A DNA stretch of 5,277 nucleotides from Pirellulaceae bacterium (lineage in GTDB: Bacteria > Planctomycetota > Planctomycetia > Pirellulales > Pirellulaceae): the NCBI GenBank assembly GCA_030744095.1, contig JASLRF010000066.1, positions 1-5,277 of the forward strand. The letters are read 5' to 3'. The notes below the pieces were generated by a model that worked only from the letters and a program-made list of their open reading frames with translations, made no database searches and had not been told where the DNA came from. A program made the position numbers and the translations under genes. Of the stretch, positions 1-5,277 are shown in pieces. Every line of letters starts with the position of its first letter. Position 1 is the stretch's first letter.

Positions 1-785
1 AAACCGGCGCGGTGTTTGTCCTAACGCACAACTACACCGGCTATCCGATGATTCGGCAGGCCCGCGAGATGATTCAACAAGGCGAGTTGGGAGAACTTTA
101 TGCGTTTCGCGCCAATTACATACAAGGTTGGTTACAAGGACTAGAACCGGGTAAAGTACCCGCCCGTGGCGCATGGAAATCAGATCCGGAGAAAACCGGC
201 CCGGCTGGTGCGCTCGGCGATGTCGGCACGCACGCTTTCCAATTGGCTCGATACACGACAGGCTTGCGACCCATTGAAGTCTCCAGTACGTTGCAAACGT
301 TCGTTCTGCCGCCACCGCTAGACGACTACGGTCACGCGTTGGTCAAATTCTCCGGCGGTGTGTTGGGCATGATCACGATCAGCCAGGTGACCCACGGCCG
401 CCTGAACGACCTCACGCTCGAAATCGATGGCAGCAAGGGCTCACTCGTTTGGCGACAAGAATCGCCGAACCAGCTGATCGTCCGTCGCTTTGGACAACCG
501 ACGCAGACATATGAACGCAGCCCAAGCGCTGCGTATACGAACGAGTCGGGCCGCGCGGCCTGCCGACTGCCTGGCGGTCATCCGGAAGCTTTTTTCGAGG
601 CCTTCGCCAACGTCTATCGAGATGGTTTCGACGCCATGATCGCGCGCGACGAAAACCAATCGCTCGACGCGTGTTCGACGGTCTATCCCAACGTCAACGA
701 CGGCGTCGAGGGTGTCTTTTTTATCGAACAATGCGTCGCCAGTAGCCAGGAGCGCGGAGCTTGGAAGCAGTTAGCTAACAGCTAA
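1..785 (+). CDS. Gfo/Idh/MocA family NAD(P)-dependent oxidoreductase (5' partial)
   Basis: The reading frame is open from the left edge (first full codon at 3), so the start lies outside the window and the GTG at 12 is internal. About 260 residues are present, while family members usually have 350-400. The N-terminal Rossmann fold with its glycine-rich nucleotide loop and the EKP lysine is therefore missing. What remains is the C-terminal substrate-binding alpha/beta domain. Numbered from the GTG at 12, it shows HNYTGYP (6-12), ANYIQGWL (34-41), GDVGTHAFQLARY (69-81), the sheet segment around GSKGSLVWRQESPN (140-153) and PGGHPEAFFEAFANVY (187-202). In characterised relatives such as inositol dehydrogenase, the D and H of a DxxxH motif act with the EKP lysine in hydride transfer; here they are D70 and H74. 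Members oxidise or reduce sugars, inositols and related polyols in the cytoplasm. The substrate cannot be read from the sequence. The stop is TAA, and the next gene is convergent 35 bp away. Confidence 0.93.
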   Translation, partial: TGAVFVLTHNYTGYPMIRQAREMIQQGELGELYAFRANYIQGWLQGLEPGKVPARGAWKSDPEKTGPAGALGDVGTHAFQLARYTTGLRPIEVSSTLQTFVLPPPLDDYGHALVKFSGGVLGMITISQVTHGRLNDLTLEIDGSKGSLVWRQESPNQLIVRRFGQPTQTYERSPSAAYTNESGRAACRLPGGHPEAFFEAFANVYRDGFDAMIARDENQSLDACSTVYPNVNDGVEGVFFIEQCVASSQERGAWKQLANS

Positions 786-820
786 TCGCTCATCGCCCAA
801 AAACCAGACCTACCAGTTCC

Positions 821-1555
821 TCAATTCTTCAGACCCTTTCGGATGGTCGCTACGACCTGCTTCGCCAACTGCTTGGACCCGTCCGGCGTGAAGTGCACAT
901 TGGCCGGTCGCATGATCTCCTTGAGCTTTGGCAACGAGAACGCGTACAAGTCGTCGATGGCAACGTCGTTTTCTTCCATGACCTTCTTGGCGATCCCGTT
1001 GTACTTGACTGAGTCCCCTACGACACGTCCGGCCGCGCCCTCGGGAACCGGCGTGGTCGAACACCAGATCAGCGTCGCGCCGGTTTGTTTAAGCCGAGCC
1101 ACCAGCCTGCGCAAGTTTTTTTCATATTCCGCCGGTGGAACTTGTTGATGGCTGCCTTCGGCGCCCGGCTTGGCTAGCTTCTGCCCTTTCGGACTCATGT
1201 ACTTCAGATCGTGCAAGCCCCAGTTAAAGTGGATTACGTCCCACTTCTTCTCGCCGATCCAGGCGTCGATCTGCTGCAGCCCTCGGATAGTCGGCCCGCA
1301 GTTGGTTGGCGGCCGGTGGACATTCGCTTGACCCTTCAATAACGCCCGCACGGGCAACGTGTAGCCGATCGAAATGGAATCCCCAATCAACAGAACGCGA
1401 GGCAGAGACGGATCGTCTTTGATCGGTGCGTAGACGGGATTAGGCGCTCTTTTGGCTTGCTTCTTCTTCGTTGCGGACTTCTTCTGTGCGTGCAACAGGC
1501 CGGGCAGCAAGGATAGCAGGATGAACAATACAGTGAGACGGGAGAAGCGTGACAT
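821..1555 (-). CDS. Secreted SGNH/GDSL-type hydrolase (esterase-like)
   Basis: 244 residues, start ATG at 1555-1553 supported by an AAGGAG ribosome site 5 nt upstream. Residues 1-23 form a signal peptide (basic SRFSR start, leucine-rich core, LLHA end) without a lipobox, so the protein is probably exported to the periplasm or beyond. A lysine-rich linker (25-36) follows. The SGNH fold is indicated by block [13 protein letters not shown] (54-65) with nucleophile S60, block II around NCGPT (85-89), block [11 protein letters not shown] (110-117) and block V NVHFTPDG (219-226) with catalytic H221. Two positions are not canonical. Block III reads GLHD where GxND is usual, and the residue three before the histidine is A218 where DxxH is usual. 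FNxGLHDL seems to be shared by a planctomycete/verrucomicrobial subgroup, so this is probably a subfamily trait (recalled, not searched). Family members cleave ester bonds in lipids, acetylated carbohydrates or other acyl substrates; the substrate here is unknown. It is transcribed alone, convergent with the oxidoreductase and divergent from the Nramp-like gene. Confidence 0.88.
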   Translation of the reverse strand: MSRFSRLTVLFILLSLLPGLLHAQKKSATKKKQAKRAPNPVYAPIKDDPSLPRVLLIGDSISIGYTLPVRALLKGQANVHRPPTNCGPTIRGLQQIDAWIGEKKWDVIHFNWGLHDLKYMSPKGQKLAKPGAEGSHQQVPPAEYEKNLRRLVARLKQTGATLIWCSTTPVPEGAAGRVVGDSVKYNGIAKKVMEENDVAIDDLYAFSLPKLKEIMRPANVHFTPDGSKQLAKQVVATIRKGLKN

Positions 1556-1560
1556 AGTGA

Positions 1561-1566
1561 CTCCTT
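1561..1566 (-). promoter_or_regulatory. Ribosome binding site of the SGNH hydrolase
   Basis: On the minus strand this reads AAGGAG, five bases before the ATG at 1555-1553. It is a strong Shine-Dalgarno match and fixes the start of the hydrolase, placing the signal peptide at the very N terminus. Confidence 0.75.
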
Positions 1567-1847
1567 CAAGTTTCAGGGAAGTTCACCGTATTCTTTCTAC
1601 AAAGCCACGACATCGCAAGTCTACGCACTCAAGTTGGGCGCACAGCCGATATCGCGGCGAGGCGACGCTGTGACCCACCGAAGCAGCCTGTTTGCAGTCG
1701 AGGGCCGCAGTGCCATCTGAAAACTACGTGACGATAGAATCTGGATAAAGTCGAAAGAATGCCGTTGGGAGGGTTGCGTGAGGGGCGGCGGGGGGAACAA
1801 AATTCCTATCCGTACGAAAGTCGCCAGACGAGCGAGGCATGTAACGC

Positions 1848-1852
1848 AGGAG
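1848..1852 (+). promoter_or_regulatory. Candidate ribosome binding site for the Nramp-like gene (AGGAG)
   Basis: AGGAG lies 11 bases before the in-frame GTG at 1864. The spacing is longer than ideal. It is still the best Shine-Dalgarno match near any of the possible starts: the ATG at 1759 is preceded only by a weak purine run and the ATG at 1936 by nothing similar. Confidence 0.4.
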
Positions 1853-1863
1853 AACCGTCGATC

Positions 1864-3567
1864 GTGGAATCAAATTCTTCGTCCGAGCACTCATCTGCGG
1901 GGAAATCTGAGGCCCCACATCCGGGTGCGAAAAACATGCCGCGTTGGGAAACCGGCGAACTGATCGAGACGCCGAAGTTCACCTTGAAGAACTGGTTCGC
2001 CCTGCTCGGGCCGGGCTTGCTTATGGGTGGCGCCGCGATCGGTGGCGGTGAGTGGCTGGTTGGACCAAAAGTAACCGCCGTCTACGGCGGAGCGCTGCTG
2101 TGGTTGGCGACACTGTCCGTACTTGGCCAGGTGATTTACAACATCGAGATCAGTCGATACACGCTCTATTCAGGCGAGCCGATTTTCACAGGCAAATTCC
2201 GCACGTTGCCTGGACCACACTTCTGGTTGCTGGCGTATTTGCTCTTCGATTTCGGCTCGGTCTTTCCCTACCTGGCCGCGAACGCAGCGACGCCAGTCGC
2301 GACGTTGATCAAAGGAGGCGTCGTTCCGCAGCCCGAAGAAGTCACCAGCGACTTCTGGTTGATGAAGGGACTGGCTTACATCATCTTTCTCGGTGCGCTG
2401 GTGCCTCTGTTGTTTGGCGGCAAGATCTACCGCTCGCTCAAAGCCGTGATGACTTTCAAACTGGTCGTCGTTTTTGGGTTTCTGCTGTTCTTGGCTGCGT
2501 TCTTCTCGACCCCCAGTACCTGGATAGAGATCGTGACAGGGTTCTTTGAATTCGGCAACGTTCCGATTGAGATCGCGGATGCTCCTACCGTCCGCGGCAG
2601 CAACGTAGACAACATCTTCGTTTCATTGGCCGAGGGTCGCGGGTTTCCCGACATTGACTTCACCTTAATCGGCTTCATCGCAGCGCTGGCTGCCATCGCC
2701 GGTTCAGGCGGCTTGTCCAACACGCCGATCAGCAACTATACGCGAGATCAAGGTTGGGGAATGGGACACCACGTCGGTGCAATCCCCAGTGTCATCGGCG
2801 GTCAAAACCTGGAACTGTCGCACGTTGGTTGCGTCTTTGAGGTCAATGAAGAATCGCTGGTGTGGTGGCGGAAGTGGTATCGTCACGTTATGCGAGACCA
2901 ACTTGCCGTCTGGCTGCCCGCGTGTTTCATCGGACTGGCTTTGCCCGCCATGTTGTCCGTGCAGTTTCTGCCGTATGGAACACAAACAGACAATTGGACC
3001 TCGGCCGTCATGACGGCCGGTGGAGTGCAAGAAAGCGTGACTGCGGCATCGGGAGTGGGCTTGGGTAAGTTCTGCTGGTTTATGACCATTTTCTGTGGCT
3101 TCATGGTGCTTGCCCCATCCATGTCAACATCTGCTGACGGCATCATCCGTCGCTGGGTCGATGTGTTTTGGACCAGTAGTGGCCGGTTGCGGCAAATGGA
3201 TCCCAAGGCGATCAAAGTCGTCTATGTCCGTGTGCTTGCGGGATACACCGTTTTTGGTCTCATTATGCTGTCGCTCGATCCGGGTGCCTTGATTCAATAC
3301 GCCACGATGTGTTTCAACATTGCTCTGGGCTTCAGTTGCTGGCACACGATTGTGATCAACACGACCCTGTTGCCGCGCGAGTTGCGGCCTGGCTGGTTCG
3401 TACGAATTGCATTGTCGATGTCCGGTGTTTTCTTCTTGTTGTTGGGTTCACTGAGCGTATACAAGCAAACTGGGCCAGTGGTGCTGGCGATTATACTGAG
3501 CATTGTCGCCATCCTCCTGTTTCTTCTGATCTTCCTGGCAAGGCGGGCGGCTGCGGAACGTTCTTGA
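1864..3567 (+). CDS. Divergent Nramp-superfamily (MntH-like) membrane transporter
   Basis: 567 residues from GTG 1864. The frame is open back to ATG 1759 (602 residues), and ATG 1936 gives 543. I prefer 1864 because AGGAG precedes it and the extra 35 residues look unlike protein. A Ser/Glu-rich tail (1-40) precedes about 12 membrane helices, estimated by eye at 44-66, 74-95, 120-148, 165-184, 192-215, 264-285, 347-368, 402-421, 451-471, 473-501, 512-532 and 537-560. The first helix has the Nramp-like start GPGLLMG. Canonical Nramp proteins are proton-coupled Mn/Fe importers of the inner membrane with a DPGN motif in helix 1 and MPH in helix 6. Here the aligned helix 1 motif is GGGE (60-63), and helix 6 reads AGSGGL (279-284) with no methionine or histidine. 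A long polar segment (286-346) separates helices 6 and 7. Family membership is fairly sure, but the transported substrate is open and Mn/Fe transport should not be assumed. The gene stands alone on the + strand. Confidence 0.82.
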   Translation: MESNSSSEHSSAGKSEAPHPGAKNMPRWETGELIETPKFTLKNWFALLGPGLLMGGAAIGGGEWLVGPKVTAVYGGALLWLATLSVLGQVIYNIEISRYTLYSGEPIFTGKFRTLPGPHFWLLAYLLFDFGSVFPYLAANAATPVATLIKGGVVPQPEEVTSDFWLMKGLAYIIFLGALVPLLFGGKIYRSLKAVMTFKLVVVFGFLLFLAAFFSTPSTWIEIVTGFFEFGNVPIEIADAPTVRGSNVDNIFVSLAEGRGFPDIDFTLIGFIAALAAIAGSGGLSNTPISNYTRDQGWGMGHHVGAIPSVIGGQNLELSHVGCVFEVNEESLVWWRKWYRHVMRDQLAVWLPACFIGLALPAMLSVQFLPYGTQTDNWTSAVMTAGGVQESVTAASGVGLGKFCWFMTIFCGFMVLAPSMSTSADGIIRRWVDVFWTSSGRLRQMDPKAIKVVYVRVLAGYTVFGLIMLSLDPGALIQYATMCFNIALGFSCWHTIVINTTLLPRELRPGWFVRIALSMSGVFFLLLGSLSVYKQTGPVVLAIILSIVAILLFLLIFLARRAAAERS

Positions 3568-3621
3568 TGGGGGCCGAAGAACTGCTTAGGACGGCCCGAT
3601 CAACAACTGTCGTATCGTCGT

Positions 3622-3638
3622 TGTTCGCTCCGCGAACA
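3622..3638. repeat. Perfect inverted repeat / stem-loop, possible terminator or REP-like element
   Basis: TGTTCGC and GCGAACA form a perfect 7-bp stem closed by a TCC loop, 54 bp after the stop of the Nramp-like gene. There is no T-run after it on either strand, so it is not a classical intrinsic terminator. The right arm (GCGAAC, 3632-3637) can instead pair with a second GTTCGC at 3648-3653, so two exclusive hairpins are possible. It might be a dispersed palindromic repeat; that needs other genome copies to show. Confidence 0.4.
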
Positions 3639-3745
3639 TTACGCCAAGTTCGCAGAGCCAGCAGCGACTATTATTGATGCGCCAGCCCTTAGCAGGTCGC
3701 ATCCGCGAGCGGCTCGGAGTATCATTTCTGAATGACAAGACTGTA

Positions 3746-3825
3746 AGTTCCCGGCTGCTGTAGTTCCCGGCTGCTGTAGTTTCCGGCTGCTGTAGTTTCC
3801 GGCTCCTGCAGTTTCTGGCTTTGGC
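3746..3825. repeat. Tandem repeat: five 16-bp units, progressively degenerate
   Basis: The unit is AGTTCCCGGCTGCTGT. Copies start at 3746, 3762, 3778, 3794 and 3810. The first two are identical, the third has one change, the fourth three and the fifth about six, so similarity decays toward the downstream gene. The array ends 79 bp before the ATG of the PQQ-like gene, within its likely promoter or leader region. The period of 16 argues against a coding repeat. Confidence 0.9.
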
Positions 3826-3892
3826 CCCCGCCAGAATTCACGACTCCGTACGCTCCACCCCTCCCGGCCCACATGGTCGCCTCGCCAAGATG

Positions 3893-3897
3893 AAGGA
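3893..3897 (+). promoter_or_regulatory. Ribosome binding site of the PQQ-like protein (AAGGA)
   Basis: AAGGA sits seven bases before the ATG at 3905. It lies just inside an alternative in-frame ATG at 3890 and downstream of a TTG at 3821, so it favours 3905 as the real start. That start also places the signal peptide at the N terminus. Confidence 0.65.
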
Positions 3898-3904
3898 TTT
3901 CTCA

Positions 3905-5137
3905 ATGTCTCGAACGATTCTGCTGTTGGCAATCTGGTTTTCTACCAGTCACATCTCTGCCGGTGAAAACTGGACGCAATTCCGTGGCCCCACCGGCGAT
4001 GGCCACGCGCAAGGAGAATTGCCGCTGGAAATCGGCAAGGACAACGTGCGATGGGAGGTCGAGATCCATGGCAAGGGCTGGTCGTCGCCTGTTGTGTGGG
4101 GCGATCAGATCTGGATGACGACTGCCAGTTTGGACGGCAAGCAGATGAGTACCGTCTGTGTCGATCGCGAGTCGGGAAAGATCACGCACGACATCCTGCT
4201 GTTTGAAAACGAGAACCCCCGTTATTGCCACCCGACCAACAGCTACGCCTCGCCGACGCCAGTCATTCAAGCAGGACGTCTGTTCGCGCACTTCGGCAGC
4301 TACGGGACGTGCTGCGTCGACACCAAGACCGGCCAGAAGATTTGGGAACGGCGTGACCTGCCCTGCGACCACTGGCGGGGGCCGGGCTCGTCGCCCGTGG
4401 TCGATGGCGACCGCTTGTTTGTCGCCTACGATGGTTACGATCAGCAGTACATGGTCGCACTGGACACGGGCAGCGGAAAAACGGTTTGGAAAAAAGACCG
4501 CAACATTGACTATGGCACTGACAATGGCGATCGCAAGAAAGCATATTCCACGGCTATCGTCATCGATTTTGCGGGTCGACGTCAGGTGGTCAGTCCCAGC
4601 GCCGCCGACACCATTTCGTATGATCCGGCGACAGGTGCCGAGCTCTGGCGCGTTCGCCACGGCGGCATGAACTCCGCCGTGAAGCCGCTGTTTGGACATG
4701 GCTTGGTCTACATCACCGCGGGCGATGGCGGGACGGCACTGGTGGCAGTCCGTCCTGACGGCAGTGGAGATGTCACAAAATCACACATTGCCTGGGGGTT
4801 TGGTAAGAGCGTGCCGAAGCGCCCGTCACAGATTCTCTCCGGCGACCATCTCTACATGATCAACGACGAGGGCGTCGCTTCGTGCCTCGAGGCCAAGACG
4901 GCCAAGATCATGTGGCAAAAACGGGTCGGTGGCAAATTTCGTGCCTCGCCGATCGTCGTCGGCGGAAACATCTACTGCTTCAGCCTGAACGGAGAAATCA
5001 AGGTCTTTGCGGCTTCGCCCGAATACAAGTTGGTGGCAGAAGGTAAGCTTGGCGACGGTTTTCAGGCGTCCCCGGCCGTGGTGGGTGACTCGATGATTCT
5101 GCGTTCGCTCACACATTTGTACTACGTCGCGAAGTAA
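3905..5137 (+). CDS. Secreted PQQ-like beta-propeller repeat protein
   Basis: 410 residues from ATG 3905, chosen for its ribosome site and because the signal peptide (1-19, ending HISA) then starts at residue 1. The mature end reads ENWTQFRGPTGDG, the FRGPxGxG opening typical of planctomycete PQQ-like proteins. About eight blade-starting strands are visible: SSPVVWGDQIW (60), ASPTPVIQAGRLF (115), SSPVVDGDRLF (162), STAIVI (215), SAVKPLFGHGLVYI (257), RPSQILSGDHLYMI (306), ASPIVVGGNIYCF (347) and ASPAVVGDSMIL (388). They are interleaved with the repeat signature (D/E)xxTGxxxW (DTKTGQKIW, DTGSGKTVW, DPATGAELW, EAKTAKIMW). This indicates a single eight-bladed propeller. It is shorter than quinoprotein dehydrogenases, has no cytochrome CxxCH motif, and I cannot point to a PQQ or calcium site, so PQQ binding and enzyme activity are not implied. 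Many such proteins are likely binding or scaffold proteins of the periplasm. Adjacent cysteines occur at 136-137. The array of 16-bp repeats lies just upstream. Confidence 0.9.
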   Translation: MSRTILLLAIWFSTSHISAGENWTQFRGPTGDGHAQGELPLEIGKDNVRWEVEIHGKGWSSPVVWGDQIWMTTASLDGKQMSTVCVDRESGKITHDILLFENENPRYCHPTNSYASPTPVIQAGRLFAHFGSYGTCCVDTKTGQKIWERRDLPCDHWRGPGSSPVVDGDRLFVAYDGYDQQYMVALDTGSGKTVWKKDRNIDYGTDNGDRKKAYSTAIVIDFAGRRQVVSPSAADTISYDPATGAELWRVRHGGMNSAVKPLFGHGLVYITAGDGGTALVAVRPDGSGDVTKSHIAWGFGKSVPKRPSQILSGDHLYMINDEGVASCLEAKTAKIMWQKRVGGKFRASPIVVGGNIYCFSLNGEIKVFAASPEYKLVAEGKLGDGFQASPAVVGDSMILRSLTHLYYVAK

Positions 5138-5181
5138 GAACCAGCCAACGAGTAATTGTCGCATTCAACCGTTTCGCGATA

Positions 5182-5209
5182 GTTGTTTCTTGGCTGATCC
5201 CAAGTCAAC
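5182..5209. terminator. Weak imperfect hairpin after the PQQ-like gene
   Basis: CTTGG (5189-5193) pairs with CCAAG (5200-5204) around a six-base loop, and GTTG/CAAC extends the stem outside a small internal loop. It begins 45 bp after the stop. No T-run follows, so termination is only a possibility and chance pairing is quite likely. Confidence 0.2.
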
Positions 5210-5258
5210 ACAACCCCTGATTCACGAACTCATTTTCTAACCCGCTACTGGATGTGCC

Positions 5259-5277
5259 ATGTTTCGTCGCTTTGTTG
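5259..5277 (+). CDS. Possible start of a downstream gene (3' truncated)
   Basis: An ATG at 5259 opens a frame MFRRFV that runs off the window. A basic start leading into hydrophobic residues would fit a signal peptide or membrane segment, but six codons cannot identify a product. No good ribosome site precedes it, and an alternative ATG in another frame lies at 5252. The position, 121 bp after the propeller gene on the same strand, is the main support. Confidence 0.3.

Larger units (their letters stand above)
1556..1863. other. Divergent intergenic region between the SGNH hydrolase and the Nramp-like gene
   Basis: This stretch must carry the 5' ends of two genes read in opposite directions. 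Apart from the two ribosome sites, I find no clear sigma-70 promoter with both boxes at normal spacing. There is a TAGAAT (-10-like) on the + strand at 1735-1740, but no -35 match 17 bp before it. An 8-bp palindrome (CGATATCG, 1647-1654) is short enough to be chance. No RNA gene or riboswitch fold was recognised. The part from 1759 is open in the frame of the Nramp-like gene and could be coding if the ATG at 1759 is used. Confidence 0.5.
3568..3904. other. Noncoding interval between the Nramp-like and PQQ-like genes
   Basis: 337 bp with no credible gene. From left to right it holds a 7-bp stem-loop (3622-3638), an unremarkable stretch to about 3745, five tandem copies of a 16-bp unit (3746-3825), and an ordinary leader to the start of the propeller gene with its AAGGA ribosome site. 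Open frames across it are broken or use repeat sequence in shifting frames, because the 16-bp unit is not a multiple of three. No sigma-70 promoter could be assigned with confidence. Confidence 0.6.

Noticed and set aside
770..779. GTTAGCTAAC perfect palindrome at the end of the oxidoreductase gene
   Set aside because: It has no loop and is only 10 bp long inside coding sequence, with no T-run after it. It is probably chance and not a terminator between the convergent genes.
1735..1740. TAGAAT as a -10 box for the Nramp-like gene
   Set aside because: No -35-like hexamer lies 16-18 bp upstream, and single TAGAAT matches are common by chance.
1759..1863. N-terminal extension of the Nramp-like protein from ATG 1759
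   Set aside because: There is no good ribosome site, and the residues it would add (MPLGGLREGRRGEQ...) do not look like a structured or targeting sequence. It is not excluded, only less likely than GTG 1864.
3567..3677. A 36-codon frame whose ATG overlaps the stop of the Nramp-like gene (TGATG), suggesting a translationally coupled small gene
   Set aside because: It runs across the stem-loop at 3622-3638, has no recognisable motif or hydrophobic segment, and its Arg/Ser-rich composition looks like translated noncoding DNA. A TGATG overlap alone is weak evidence.
3821..3904. Start of the PQQ-like gene at TTG 3821 or ATG 3890
   Set aside because: Both would put residues ahead of the signal peptide, and the AAGGA ribosome site lies downstream of both. 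TTG 3821 also falls inside the last tandem repeat unit.
3639..3932. Minus-strand frame of 97 codons over the tandem repeats
   Set aside because: The 16-bp repeat is read in shifting frames, giving a low-complexity product, and the frame overlaps the start of the propeller gene. It is a shadow.
3902..4699. Long minus-strand open frame of 265 codons inside the PQQ-like gene
   Set aside because: It lies antisense to a clearly recognised propeller gene and has no recognisable domain. Long antisense frames are expected in GC-rich coding DNA.

Overview
The window looks like a piece of a Planctomycetota chromosome, most likely from a Pirellulaceae-type bacterium. This is inferred from gene content, not from a marker gene. 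It carries a Gfo/Idh/MocA oxidoreductase with the LPGGHPE..EAFANVY tail, a secreted SGNH/GDSL hydrolase with an FNWGLHDL block, a divergent Nramp-like membrane protein, and a secreted PQQ-like beta-propeller protein beginning WTQFRGPTGDG. That mix is very common in planctomycete genomes. Base composition is moderately GC-rich and even, with no IS element, integrase, tRNA, rRNA or CRISPR array visible.

Layout: (1) 1-785, + strand, the C-terminal two thirds of a Gfo/Idh/MocA oxidoreductase that begins upstream of the window. (2) 821-1555, - strand, a signal-peptide-bearing SGNH/GDSL hydrolase, convergent with the oxidoreductase across 35 bp. (3) 1556-1863, a divergent intergenic region that must hold the 5' regions of both flanking genes. 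(4) 1864-3567, + strand (possibly from 1759), a 12-helix Nramp-superfamily protein that lacks the canonical metal-site motifs. (5) 3568-3904, a noncoding stretch with a 7-bp stem-loop and five decaying tandem copies of a 16-bp unit. (6) 3905-5137, + strand, a secreted PQQ-like repeat protein, probably an eight-bladed propeller. (7) 5138-5258, a short gap, followed by what may be the first codons of another + strand gene.

The genes do not form an obvious operon: strands alternate, the gaps are wide, and no shared pathway is apparent. The hydrolase and the propeller protein are predicted to be exported, the oxidoreductase is cytoplasmic, and the Nramp-like protein sits in the inner membrane. 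I see no convincing new multi-gene system. The points most worth a second look are the Nramp-like protein with its metal-binding residues replaced, and the 16-bp tandem repeat just upstream of the propeller gene.
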